Source: Bin5 sp965232575 (GTDB lineage: Bacteria > Chloroflexota > Anaerolineae > Caldilineales > Caldilineaceae). Taken from it: a stretch of 64,000 nt of DNA. Of this stretch, positions 1 to 8,262 are shown piece after piece. A model generated the notes under the pieces. That model was not told where the DNA came from and did no database searches. It was given only the letters and a program-made list of their open reading frames with translations. Position 1 is the first letter of the stretch. Each line of letters opens with the position of its first letter. The stretch lies in contig CBDDPZ010000009.1 in assembly GCA_965232575.1 (NCBI GenBank), forward strand, positions 372,001 through 436,000, written 5' to 3'. Both the position numbers and the translations under genes were made by a program.

Positions 1-1
1 C

Positions 2-1051
2 GAACGAAAAAAGGACAGGTGGGCCGCTATCAGCCTGGTCGGCGAAGAAGATCCCGGGCTTCCCGCCCAACTCGACCCCAATAAGCTGCGAATCCTTCAG
101 ACCGCTGAGTACCGCGCCACGATGCCCTGGCGCGCTTCGATGATGGAGATGAAACAGCAGTGGAATGTGGCCGCCTTGCCCACACCCGCCTGGGCGCAGA
201 AAGTCTTTCCCGATCTTCCCGCGGAGCAAGCTCTGCCCCGCTTCTGGGAGGAGATCCGCCGTATTATCCGCTTGGACGCCGACGACCCGCTCGCGGCCTG
301 GCAGACACACCTCTCCAATCTGGCGGCGGCCCGTTCGACGCTGCAATCCAAGAGAGTCCGCGCCCTCCACTTCTATGACCCCGCGCCCGGCCCTGATGGC
401 AAGCCCTCTACCGACCTGACCATCGGTCTGACCGATCGACCCCACTGGGCCGGCGGCACGAGTGGACTGGGCACAGATGAGGATCAAGACACGCAGAGTG
501 AAGGCGAGGGCGGAACCTTGGGCACGCCCGTCTTTCTCCCCAACATTCCCACCGAAGAACTGTTTACCACGCCCCATCGCCTGCGGGTCAACGGCTGGAC
601 GCGCACGTCCCGCCCCAGTTTCCCCTTCCGCCGCGAAGTGGCCGAGGCCTATTTCCGCTTCGAAGACGGCAGCGTCGTCGACTTCTCGGCAGGCGAAGAC
701 CAGGAGACCTACGAACAATTCTTCGCCGTCGATGGCGCCCGCTATCTTGGCGAGGTCGCCCTCGTAGATGTGTCCTCCCCGATCTTCCGCAGCGGCCTCA
801 CTTACTACAATACCCTCTTCGACGAGAACGCCGCCTGCCACGTTGCCTTCGGTAAGGCATACCCCATCGGAACCGAAGGCGGCGCCGACATGTCAGAGGA
901 GGAACTCCTGGAGGCCGGCGTAAACAGCTCCGATCTTCACCTGGACGTGATGATCGGCACCGCGACGCTCGACGTAACCGGCCAGTTGAACGACGGAACC
1001 GAACTTGAAATCATGCGTGAAGGCCGCTACACGCCCGCCGTTCTGTCATAA
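2..1051 (+). CDS. M29-family aminopeptidase (aminopeptidase T-like), 5' end outside the window
   Basis: The reading frame is open from base 2 and has no start inside the window, so the first part of the gene is missing. The visible 350 residues match clan M29 leucyl/aminopeptidase T: the LTIGLTDRPHWAGG strand, the PNIPTEELFTTPHR block, a GEVALV segment with the metal-ligand Glu, ENAACHVAFGKAY with the His and Tyr, and a SSDLHLDVMIG segment carrying the H-x-D pair. The family uses two divalent metals to remove N-terminal amino acids in the cytoplasm. Intact members are about 400 residues, so roughly 50-60 residues are lost at the left edge. An acidic insertion (DEDQDTQSEGEGG) sits near base 480. 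The homocysteine methyltransferase gene follows after 2 bases, so the two are probably co-transcribed. Confidence 0.88.
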   Translation, partial: ERKKDRWAAISLVGEEDPGLPAQLDPNKLRILQTAEYRATMPWRASMMEMKQQWNVAALPTPAWAQKVFPDLPAEQALPRFWEEIRRIIRLDADDPLAAWQTHLSNLAAARSTLQSKRVRALHFYDPAPGPDGKPSTDLTIGLTDRPHWAGGTSGLGTDEDQDTQSEGEGGTLGTPVFLPNIPTEELFTTPHRLRVNGWTRTSRPSFPFRREVAEAYFRFEDGSVVDFSAGEDQETYEQFFAVDGARYLGEVALVDVSSPIFRSGLTYYNTLFDENAACHVAFGKAYPIGTEGGADMSEEELLEAGVNSSDLHLDVMIGTATLDVTGQLNDGTELEIMREGRYTPAVLS

Positions 1052-1053
1052 CC

Positions 1054-2028
1054 ATGGACGGCCCCCTGCAACCGATCCTGGCAGATCAAGGTGTCGTCAT
1101 CCTGGATGGCGCCCTGGCGACCGAACTGGAGCGCAGAGGCGCGGATCTGCGCGACGAGCTATGGTCCGCTCGACTGCTAATCGAGGATCCGGCATCGATC
1201 CGCCAGCTCCATCTTGACCACTTCCTGGCCGGCGCCGACGTCGCCGTCAGCGCAAGCTATCAGGCAAGCTTCGAGGGATTCGCACGCCGCGGCCTGAGCA
1301 GGAAAGAGAGCGCAGCCCTACTGCAGCGTAGCGTACACATCGCCCAGCAGGCGCGCGACCGGTTCTGGGAGGAACTGTACGACCCCATCGAACATGCAGA
1401 TCGAAAGCGCCCTCTGGTCGCCGCGTCCGTCGGCAGCTATGGAGCCTACCTTGCCGACGGCTCCGAATATCGCGGCGATTACAGCATCTCCAACCACGAA
1501 TTGAGAGAGTGGCACCGCCCGAGACTGGAGGCATTGCTGGCAGCCGAACCGGACCTGCTGGCCTGCGAAACCATCCCTTGCTTGCAGGAAGGAGAGGCCC
1601 TTGTCGACCTATTGGATGAATACAGAGACGCGCCTGCCTGGCTCAGCTTCAGCTGCCGCAACGGGGAAAGCGTGTCCAGCGGCGAGCAATTCAGCGCCTG
1701 TGTTGAACTGGCCAACGGTTCGCCCACCATTGTCGCCGTCGGCTTGAACTGCACCGCGCCCCGCTTCGCTGAGCAACTTCTGTGCAGTGCTCGCCGAAAA
1801 ACCGCCAAGCCTCTAGTCTGCTATCCCAATAGCGGCGAGCTCTGGGACGGCGTCTCTCGTGCTTGGGTTCCCGGCAGTGAGCGCGATCTGTTCGTCGAAC
1901 GAGCTCTATCGTGGAAAGCTGCCGGCGCCCGTCTCATAGGTGGCTGTTGCCGCATCTCGCCCGACGATATTCAGTCCTTGGCCGCGCTTCTTGTACCGTG
2001 CGCTCACCCGAATACTCACGACCGCTAG
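1054..2028 (+). CDS. mmuM: homocysteine S-methyltransferase family protein (MmuM-like)
   Basis: The 324-residue protein has the homocysteine-binding barrel: ILDGALATELERRG near the N-terminus, GSYGAYLADGSEY at about 127-139, LLACETIPC at 168-176, GLNCTAP with Cys233, and GGCC with Cys298 and Cys299. Cys233 and the Cys pair are the three zinc thiolates of MmuM/BHMT-type enzymes, so the metal site is complete. The expected reaction is methyl transfer from S-methylmethionine or a similar sulfonium donor to homocysteine. There is no cobalamin or folate domain, which fits the short MmuM class rather than MetH. The ATG lies two bases after the aminopeptidase stop, implying translational coupling. 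The donor is not deducible. Confidence 0.9.
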   Translation: MDGPLQPILADQGVVILDGALATELERRGADLRDELWSARLLIEDPASIRQLHLDHFLAGADVAVSASYQASFEGFARRGLSRKESAALLQRSVHIAQQARDRFWEELYDPIEHADRKRPLVAASVGSYGAYLADGSEYRGDYSISNHELREWHRPRLEALLAAEPDLLACETIPCLQEGEALVDLLDEYRDAPAWLSFSCRNGESVSSGEQFSACVELANGSPTIVAVGLNCTAPRFAEQLLCSARRKTAKPLVCYPNSGELWDGVSRAWVPGSERDLFVERALSWKAAGARLIGGCCRISPDDIQSLAALLVPCAHPNTHDR

Positions 2029-2042
2029 CTACGGACGCGAAA

Positions 2043-2072
2043 GGAGCCGGACCCTCATCGGGGCCCGGCTCC
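2043..2072. terminator. hairpin between convergent genes, possible bidirectional terminator
   Basis: GGAGCCGG at 2043-2050 pairs with CCGGCTCC at 2065-2072, and CCC/GGG extends the stem inside. It lies 15 bases after the mmuM stop and 33 bases from the stop of the convergent cytochrome gene. No clear T-run follows on either strand, so factor-independent termination is only a possibility. Confidence 0.45.
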
Positions 2073-2104
2073 CTAAGTCCAAATCGGTCTAAAGCGAGTT
2101 GCGC

Positions 2105-2644
2105 TTACTCGGCTCGCAGTGAGAGTAGATAGGTCAAAAGGTCCGCCAGGTCCTGTTCGCTGAGATCTTCTGAATATGTCTCGGGCATTACGTCCGAGGT
2201 ATATCCGTCCACAATGTAGTCGTTCGGGTTCGTAATGCTCGTATACAGATACATTGCCGGCCCAGCGAGACCCAACTGCTCCGCCCGCCCGACCGCAGTA
2301 TCGGCGATCTCAAGCCACGTCGGCGCCACGTCTATCAGGCTGTTGTCCGTTACGTGGCATCCGATGCAATTGTGGGGCACAGTCAGGTCCAGCCCTCTGT
2401 CAGCATCGCCGGGGATCAGCGCAACGACCGCCTCCGGCAGTCCTGCCAGTATCTCCTCATCGCTGAGACCGGCAATTCGCGGCCTCGGCGTCGGCGTGGG
2501 CGGTACAAATGTCTCGCCCTCCGCGAGAACGACCATGTTGGGCGATATCAACTGCAGCCGTGGGTTCGGTGCACATGCGCTGACCACGACCAGGGCCAGA
2601 ACAAAACTGACAAGCGCAAACAGGTAAGATTTACGACGAACCAT
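2105..2644 (-). CDS. lipoprotein mono-heme cytochrome c
   Basis: The 179-residue protein starts with MVRRKSYLF and a hydrophobic stretch ending in the lipobox VVSAC (Cys24), so it should be anchored on the outer face of the membrane. A Thr/Pro linker near residue 50 leads to one class I cytochrome c domain. The heme site is CIGCH at 93-97, and the likely axial Met is in DVMPETY (Met153). The last helix is the usual QDLADLLTYLLSL. It probably shuttles electrons to a terminal oxidase or another partner outside the cell membrane. The partner is not in the window, although a CcmF/CcmI maturation pair lies at 18-20 kb. A purine-rich GGAGACAGGGG precedes the ATG. Confidence 0.88.
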   Translation of the reverse strand: MVRRKSYLFALVSFVLALVVVSACAPNPRLQLISPNMVVLAEGETFVPPTPTPRPRIAGLSDEEILAGLPEAVVALIPGDADRGLDLTVPHNCIGCHVTDNSLIDVAPTWLEIADTAVGRAEQLGLAGPAMYLYTSITNPNDYIVDGYTSDVMPETYSEDLSEQDLADLLTYLLSLRAE

Positions 2645-2798
2645 CCCCTGTCTCCATCAAGACTTGAAGCGACACTTTCGCAGTTCTGAATTGGAATGCC
2701 ATCCAATCCAGGCGACATTATACACCATGATACTGCTCATTACCGCATTAGGAACGCGCTTGAAACAAAAATCACAATTTGGGCGAAAAGTGACTTCA

Positions 2799-2828
2799 TT
2801 GACAGCGAACACTTTTGTAGCGAATTGT
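2799..2828 (+). promoter_or_regulatory. candidate promoter of the pterin dehydratase gene
   Basis: A perfect TTGACA lies at 2799-2804. The best -10 at 17-19 bases (around 2823-2830, AATTGT/TTGTAG) is weak. The start codon is about 40 bases downstream. Confidence 0.35.
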
Positions 2829-2870
2829 AGCTAAGCCGAGAGTGAATCCAATGGGGAGAAAGGAAAAGGC

Positions 2871-3215
2871 ATGGCAGAAAAAATAAACGAAGAGGAAGCC
2901 CGCCTGAGGATCGGAAGTAACTTGCCGAAATGGGAACTGCGCGAGGAGCAGCTGTACCGGCTCTTCCGAACGGCCAACTGGCGCGTAACGCTGATGACCG
3001 CCAACGCCATCGGCTTTCTGGCCGAAGCCGCCTACCACCATCCCAGGCTGGTCCTCAACTATCGCTCGGTGGAGATATACCTGACCACGCATGACGTCGG
3101 AGGCCTGACGCAGAGGGACTTTGACCTGGCGCAGAAAATTGAGGAAACGGTTCGCTGGCCGCGAGGAGAAGAGGACGCGCCTGGTACTCGGCCCAAAGAT
3201 TGGCTGCGCAACTGA
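2871..3215 (+). CDS. 4a-hydroxytetrahydrobiopterin dehydratase (PCD/DCoH family)
   Basis: The 114-residue protein has the family signature: AEAAYHHPRLVLNYRSVEIY with the active-site His56-His57-Pro58, then TTHDVGGLT with His74, and the closing helix DFDLAQKIEE. PCD enzymes dehydrate 4a-hydroxytetrahydropterins formed by aromatic amino acid hydroxylases, and many bacterial members serve in pterin or molybdopterin metabolism. No hydroxylase gene is nearby, so the physiological partner is unknown. The start is supported by AAGGAAAAGG immediately before ATG. The gene is monocistronic and convergent with rlmB. Confidence 0.9.
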   Translation: MAEKINEEEARLRIGSNLPKWELREEQLYRLFRTANWRVTLMTANAIGFLAEAAYHHPRLVLNYRSVEIYLTTHDVGGLTQRDFDLAQKIEETVRWPRGEEDAPGTRPKDWLRN

Positions 3216-3312
3216 ACGGTGAAAAATGGCAGTTCAGACAGGCGCTGATTGTTCTGTTTTCGGATTGGCAAAGGTAGACAGTCCTCTAAACCAGCCGGGG
3301 CGCCGCCTTACC

Positions 3313-4080
3313 TTAATCTCCGAAGTCCCCCACAGGCGCACGCGCCTGAAATGCGTGGAAGAGCACGATACTCCCCGCGATCGCAGCGTTCAGACTGTCT
3401 ACTGATCCCGCCATGGGAATCGTAACGCAGAAATCGCACTTCTCTCGCGCCAGCCGGCTGAGCCCCTTACCCTCGTTGCCGACGACGACAGCCAGCGGAC
3501 CGCTGAGGTCGGCATCGGTCAGCGAAATCGCTTCAGGTCCGAGATCCAGTCCGACGGTCCAGATATTCGATTTCTTGAGGAGATCAATCGTCCGGTTGAC
3601 GTTGCCCACCAGGGCAACAGGAATGTGCTCCACCGCCCCCGAAGACGCGTTGCTGACCGCGGGCGTTATACCCGCTGCCCGGCGCTCCGGCAGAATGACG
3701 CCGTCCACCCCGAACGCCTCGCCGCTGCGAAACAGCGTGCCCAGATTACGCGGGTCCTCCAGATGGTCCAGCACCAAAAGTAGAGGATCCGGTTTACGAA
3801 CGGCCAGAGCGAGTACGTCGTCTATCTCGGCGTAGGGAAAAGGGCCCGTTTCAAGTGCAACGCCCTGTGGATTCAACTGCGCACGTCGAATGCGGTCGAA
3901 GATACCGCCCTCCACGTGCCGCGTTGGGACGTTGATTTTCTGGGCTAGCTGTACAATATCCGCGAGGCTTCCTGTGGGGGCGGCGCGGCCGTCGCCTTCC
4001 AGCCACAACCGATAATAGTATCTCCGTCCCGCACGCAAAGACTCCAGAACGGCGTGCCGGCCTACGAGCAGTTCGCTCAC
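3313..4080 (-). CDS. rlmB: 23S rRNA (guanosine-2'-O)-methyltransferase RlmB, SpoU/TrmH family
   Basis: The 255 residues contain the N-terminal substrate-binding domain (GRHAVLESLRAG) and the SPOUT knot with all three motifs. Motif 1 is around EDPRNLGTLFRS at 109-119 with Asn112 and Arg118. Motif 2 is VVVGNEGKGL at 198-207 with Glu203. Motif 3 is IPMAGSVDSLNAAIAG at 221-236 with Ser229 and Asn231. It should methylate the ribose of a 23S rRNA guanosine using SAM. The start codon overlaps the end of cysS by four bases (ATGA-type), so translation is coupled. Assignment to RlmB rather than another SpoU enzyme rests on length, the N-terminal domain and linkage to cysS. Confidence 0.9.
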   Translation of the reverse strand: MSELLVGRHAVLESLRAGRRYYYRLWLEGDGRAAPTGSLADIVQLAQKINVPTRHVEGGIFDRIRRAQLNPQGVALETGPFPYAEIDDVLALAVRKPDPLLLVLDHLEDPRNLGTLFRSGEAFGVDGVILPERRAAGITPAVSNASSGAVEHIPVALVGNVNRTIDLLKKSNIWTVGLDLGPEAISLTDADLSGPLAVVVGNEGKGLSRLAREKCDFCVTIPMAGSVDSLNAAIAGSIVLFHAFQARAPVGDFGD

Positions 4081-5504
4081 CCGGCATCCTCAATCCGCCA
4101 GGTCGTCCCGTCTGGTGTGTCCTCCAACTGGACCGAGTGGGCCGCCAGCCCTTCACGTACCATATCCGCAATCGTCCACTGCTTCTGCTCTCGCAGGGCC
4201 GTGCGCACTGAAACCAGCATGTCGATGAACGGCTTGGCCGCCAGCACGTTGCCCTCAGAGCCGCCGGATTCCGTCAATGACAAGCCCAGGACGCCTGCCA
4301 GTTCCCGCAGCGTATCCTGCGCAGCCTGAAAGAAGGGACCGGAAATGCCGGCCGCCCGGGCCGTATTGATCGCTCTCACCAGTTCAAACAGGTGCGACAG
4401 GGCCGCGCTCGTATTGAAGTCATCGTCCATCGCCTGGCAAAAGCCGCTGCGAGCGGATTCTGTCACTTCCCTCAGGTCGTTTACCTCGTCGCCCACTGCA
4501 ACCGTACCAGTTGCCGGGCGCAATCCACCTCTCAGACGGGCCGTACTTCGCACTGCCGCGTCGATCGACTCATCCGAATACGAGACCGGCTTGCGATAGT
4601 GCCCGGAGAAGATCAGCATCCGCAACGCGTCGGCTGAGTGCTGGTTCAGAAAACTGTCGATGGTGACCAGGTTTCCAATCGATTTGCTCATCTTTTCGCC
4701 CGACAACTGGAGCATCCCATTATGGACCCAGTAGCGAGCAAACGGCTTTCCGGTGAGACTCTCGCTCTGTGCGATCTCGTTTTCGTGATGCGGGAAAATC
4801 AGGTCATTGCCGCCGCCGTGAATGTCGATCATCTCTCCCAGATGATGCAGGCACATGACCGAACATTCGATGTGCCATCCGGGCCGGCCGGGCCCCCACG
4901 GGCTTTCCCACGAAGGCTCACCCTCCTTGGCCCCTTTCCAAAGAGCGAAGTCTGCCTCATTCTCTTTGCCCTCTTCACCGGCGACACGCGTGCCCGTTAC
5001 GGCATCCTCCTGCCGGCGCCGGCTGAGCTTCCCGTAATCATCATCTCTGTCGACCCGAAAGTAGACGCTTCCATCCACCGCGTAGGCAAAGTCGGCCTCA
5101 CCCAAATCCTCGATCGCCCGAATAATATTCGAAATCTCGCCTGTCACGCGCGGGTAGGAGTCTGCCGGCTTGATATTCAGGTCGCTTAGATGCCTTAAGT
5201 ACTTGTCCGTGTAGAACTGCGCCAGCTCGAAGGGGTCCTGGTCCGTTTCCTGGGCCCGAACGATGATCTTGTCATCCACATCGGTGAAGTTCGTGACGTA
5301 CGTGACTTCAAAACCGCTGTACTCAAGATATCGGCGTATCATGTCAAAGACGATGGCGCTCATTGCGTGGCCGATGTGGGCGTCGGCATAGACTGTCGGC
5401 CCGCAGACGTACATGCGCACACGTCCTTCTTCCAAAGATTCAAACTGTTCCCGCCGGCGAGTCAGCGTATTGTAGATGTTGAGCGTCATCAGATTTTCTG
5501 CCAT
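4077..5504 (-). CDS. cysS: cysteinyl-tRNA synthetase
   Basis: Class I synthetase of 475 residues. It has the MYVCGPTVYADAHIGH block (Cys34 zinc ligand; HIGH at 43-46), zinc-site residues Cys214 and His239 in the PHHENEIAQSES segment, and the KMSKS loop at 271-275. It charges tRNA-Cys in the cytoplasm. Met6 is an alternative start (MTLNIYNT is where many homologs begin). The gene lies 35 bases downstream of the PIN-TRAM gene and overlaps rlmB by 4 bases. This order (yacL-like, cysS, rlmB) recalls the yacL-cysS-rlmB neighbourhood known from Firmicutes. Confidence 0.96.
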   Translation of the reverse strand: MAENLMTLNIYNTLTRRREQFESLEEGRVRMYVCGPTVYADAHIGHAMSAIVFDMIRRYLEYSGFEVTYVTNFTDVDDKIIVRAQETDQDPFELAQFYTDKYLRHLSDLNIKPADSYPRVTGEISNIIRAIEDLGEADFAYAVDGSVYFRVDRDDDYGKLSRRRQEDAVTGTRVAGEEGKENEADFALWKGAKEGEPSWESPWGPGRPGWHIECSVMCLHHLGEMIDIHGGGNDLIFPHHENEIAQSESLTGKPFARYWVHNGMLQLSGEKMSKSIGNLVTIDSFLNQHSADALRMLIFSGHYRKPVSYSDESIDAAVRSTARLRGGLRPATGTVAVGDEVNDLREVTESARSGFCQAMDDDFNTSAALSHLFELVRAINTARAAGISGPFFQAAQDTLRELAGVLGLSLTESGGSEGNVLAAKPFIDMLVSVRTALREQKQWTIADMVREGLAAHSVQLEDTPDGTTWRIEDAG

Positions 5505-5539
5505 TGGCTTACCCGGTTGTCAACTGGATTCTCGCTCAG

Positions 5540-6667
5540 TCAGCGGACCGACTCGTAGGCTCTGCGGCTCTCCTGCACTTCCTCGGGAACGGCAAATATC
5601 AGTCGCCCGGCGTTTGTCTGCAACACTTTGGTCACGCGCACAGAAAGCCGCGAGCCCATGTAGCGCCTGCCCTGCTCAATCACCACCATCGTCCCGTCAT
5701 CCAGATAGCCGACTCCCTGATTCATCTCCTTCCCTTCCTGAATCACGTGGATCGTCATCTCTTCTCCGGGAAGAACCACAGATTTGACGGCATTGGCCAA
5801 TTCGTTAATGTTCAAGACGCGAACGCCTTGCAGTTTGGCTACCCGGTTCAAATTGTAGTCATTGGTAACGATGGCTGCGCTCATCTCCCTGGCCAGTACA
5901 ACCAACTTCTCGTCCACTTGCTGAGCTTCGGCGGGATCCTGGTCCAGGAAAACGATATTCACGCCTTCAATCTTCTGCAGCCTGTCAAGGATTTCGAGGC
6001 CTCTCCTACCGCGATTACGCCGCAACACCTCAGGCGAATCGGCAATGTATTGGAGTTCATTGAGGATAAACCTGGGAACCGCCAGTATTGCCCAGAGAAA
6101 GCCCGTCTCGGCCACATCGGCGATGCGTCCATCAATGATGACGCTGGTATCTAAAAGCATCGTATCCGAATACTGCGGCCGGCCGCCCTTCGCGAAGAGC
6201 GGCAGCTTCGGCAAGTCCCTTCCGTTCTCGCCTCCGTTTGGAAAACGGAAGAAGTTGAGTATCTCCCGATGGCGCAACACCATCATCGTCACGCCCAGAT
6301 ATCCCATAACGATGACGCCGACAAAAGGCAAAATTGTACCGAATGGATTGGGTAAGAGAGACAGAGGATAAGCCAGCAGCGCGGCGATGGCCAACCCAAT
6401 CGCCATCCCCGCAGTTGCCGCCATAAGCTGGACTGTCGGAATCTGCCGCAAACTCGACCGAAGCGCATTCGCCGGCTTGACCGTCAGCCACGGTGCGGCA
6501 AAAAGCCCAACTACTCCGCTGACAATTGCGAGAGGAACAATCAGTCGCGCTGACGAGAGCGTTAGACCCTCAAGAGCCTCCACACCTGTCAATTGCCTGC
6601 CTAGTTCCCATCCCAGCAGGACAAAAACAAAGGTGATCAGACCCCTCAGCAGCAACGCCCAACGCAT
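5540..6667 (-). CDS. membrane PIN-TRAM domain protein (YacL/PRC-barrel-type ribonuclease family)
   Basis: 375 residues. The first 130 contain about four hydrophobic helices (roughly 4-24, 40-60, 82-104, 110-132). A PIN domain follows at about 170-290 with the acidic cluster Asp173 (LLDTSVIIDGRIAD), Glu204 (ILNELQ), Asp252 and Asp270 (VTNDYNLN). The C-terminal region (about 295-365) is a TRAM domain with GVGYLDDGTMVVIEQGRR. This is the architecture of Bacillus YacL and its relatives, proposed membrane-tethered RNases with a TRAM RNA-binding module; the RNA substrate is not known. It heads the minus-strand operon with cysS and rlmB. Confidence 0.9.
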   Translation of the reverse strand: MRWALLLRGLITFVFVLLGWELGRQLTGVEALEGLTLSSARLIVPLAIVSGVVGLFAAPWLTVKPANALRSSLRQIPTVQLMAATAGMAIGLAIAALLAYPLSLLPNPFGTILPFVGVIVMGYLGVTMMVLRHREILNFFRFPNGGENGRDLPKLPLFAKGGRPQYSDTMLLDTSVIIDGRIADVAETGFLWAILAVPRFILNELQYIADSPEVLRRNRGRRGLEILDRLQKIEGVNIVFLDQDPAEAQQVDEKLVVLAREMSAAIVTNDYNLNRVAKLQGVRVLNINELANAVKSVVLPGEEMTIHVIQEGKEMNQGVGYLDDGTMVVIEQGRRYMGSRLSVRVTKVLQTNAGRLIFAVPEEVQESRRAYESVR

Positions 6668-6862
6668 ATCTTGACTCCCCTGACGAAGGAAAACGAAAAT
6701 AACGCAATGAATTCATAATACAGCATCTGCAAATAGAGCGCAATGCCTGATTTCTCTATCCGAAAGTGAGTACAACGAAACACCCATTTCAGGTAACCGG
6801 AAACGGTGTCGACTGGCGATGCAACGCTTCGATTATTAGATTCCACTACGCCTGGATCGCTT

Positions 6863-7993
6863 CTACTGTAATGTCTGATACAGCGCCAGGACTTCGCGCG
6901 CGTTGTGGTGGGCGGAAAACCGCTGACTGTATTCTCGTGCGGCGCACCCCATCTCCCGCCTCAGTTGACCGTCCTGTGCTATTTTCATTATGCGAAGTCC
7001 GAAGCTCAGATCGTTATTGTCTGTCAGAAAACCGGTCTCTTCGTCGACGATCATATCCGCCACCCCAGGAGATTCGATGCCAACGGCCGGCAGACCCGCG
7101 GCCGCGGCCTCGATGAAGGTCAGCGGATGAACCTCGCTCACACTCGCAGAAACGAAGAAGTCCGCGACGCCAAGAACGCCCCCAATTCGCTCGTATGAAA
7201 TCGGCCCTGTAAACGTCACCCTCCCTTCCATCCCGGAATCTCGGGCAAGCTGACGGCACTCATCCAGACTCGGGCCGCCCCCAACAAGCAGCAGATAAAG
7301 ATTCGGTATTTCGTCCTTCAGTGCCGCGAAAATCCCCAAGAGGCGATCCACCGCCTTTTCCCGGCTGATCCTGCCCACGTAAACGCCCACGACGGCATTG
7401 TCAGGAATTCTCAATTCGGTCCGCTTTGCCGCCTGTTCCGGACTCTGAAACTGCCCCAACTCAATGCCGTTGGGAATGACGGCGACGCGCCCCTGAATAC
7501 CCCACGTCTGCATGACCGCCGCTGCACTCCGGCTCGGTGCGATAATTGCGCTGCAGCGCTGGCTGAATCGCTGAAAAAACGCGTGCAAGGCCGTGTCGGA
7601 AAGAGTCTCCGGCACCAGGGGCAGATACTGCTGCACATAAAGATCGTATCGTGTATGGCTCGTAAAGACCAGTGGAATGTCGTAGCGCCTCGAAAATGTG
7701 AGACCGAAACTGCCGCTGATAAATGGGTGGTGCACGTGAATCACATCCATCAGCTTCAGAATGTCCCGGCACCGTGAGTCAACCCGCACCGTCAGATGAT
7801 AGCCGGTGTCGGCGATCGGTATGCTGGGAAGACGAATAACGTTGCTCTCATCCACCGTCTTCTTGTCCTGTTCAGGAACAAAGAGATAGACCTGTTCACC
7901 CCATCGATCGAAGTGTTCCTTCAACAGTCCCACATGGTTCACGACACCGTTTATGTGGGGCTTGTATACGTCGCTAAAGAGAGCAATTCGCAT
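6863..7993 (-). CDS. GT4-family glycosyltransferase
   Basis: 377 residues from the chosen start MRIALFSDVYKP; longer in-frame extensions upstream lack homology and were rejected. It has the GT-B fold signs: an N-terminal Rossmann unit with the NGVVNHV donor/acceptor loop, VIHVHHPFISGSFG, the VIPNGIELGQF hinge at about 200, VYVGRISREKAVDRL, LLLVGGGP, and the nucleotide-sugar E-x7-E region in SEVHPLTFIEAAAAGLP. These features match retaining family-4 transferases related to PimB/SqdX/MgtA, which often build glycolipids. AAGGAG is 15 bases upstream of ATG, a rather long spacing. No other cell-envelope genes adjoin it, so the acceptor cannot be named. Confidence 0.9.
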   Translation of the reverse strand: MRIALFSDVYKPHINGVVNHVGLLKEHFDRWGEQVYLFVPEQDKKTVDESNVIRLPSIPIADTGYHLTVRVDSRCRDILKLMDVIHVHHPFISGSFGLTFSRRYDIPLVFTSHTRYDLYVQQYLPLVPETLSDTALHAFFQRFSQRCSAIIAPSRSAAAVMQTWGIQGRVAVIPNGIELGQFQSPEQAAKRTELRIPDNAVVGVYVGRISREKAVDRLLGIFAALKDEIPNLYLLLVGGGPSLDECRQLARDSGMEGRVTFTGPISYERIGGVLGVADFFVSASVSEVHPLTFIEAAAAGLPAVGIESPGVADMIVDEETGFLTDNNDLSFGLRIMKIAQDGQLRREMGCAAREYSQRFSAHHNAREVLALYQTLQ

Positions 7994-8188
7994 TGGATTT
8001 CTATTCGACTCCTTCCCTGTAAGCCGGCGCCCACAAATCTGCGGCGGTCGGACTTCTGAACCCGGCAACCTGCTGCTCCCAACAAGTAAGAGGAATTCTA
8101 CCGGTTGGCCAACAGCCTCCTATACTTACATTTCTGTTTACGTTGCAGGAAGGGGATTGTTGCAATTGCCTTTGTGTTTGATACCGAC

Positions 8189-8217
8189 TTGCCAAACAAC
8201 ACCATGCCTCCTACTAT
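8189..8217 (+). promoter_or_regulatory. candidate sigma70-type promoter of threonine synthase
   Basis: TTGCCA at 8189-8194, a 17-base spacer, and TACTAT at 8212-8217, 45 bases before the start codon. Five of six -35 bases and four of six -10 bases match the consensus. Confidence 0.5.
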
Positions 8218-8262
8218 ACCATACCGAAAGAAAGTTAAAGCCATAGGAAAGGATTTGGGGAC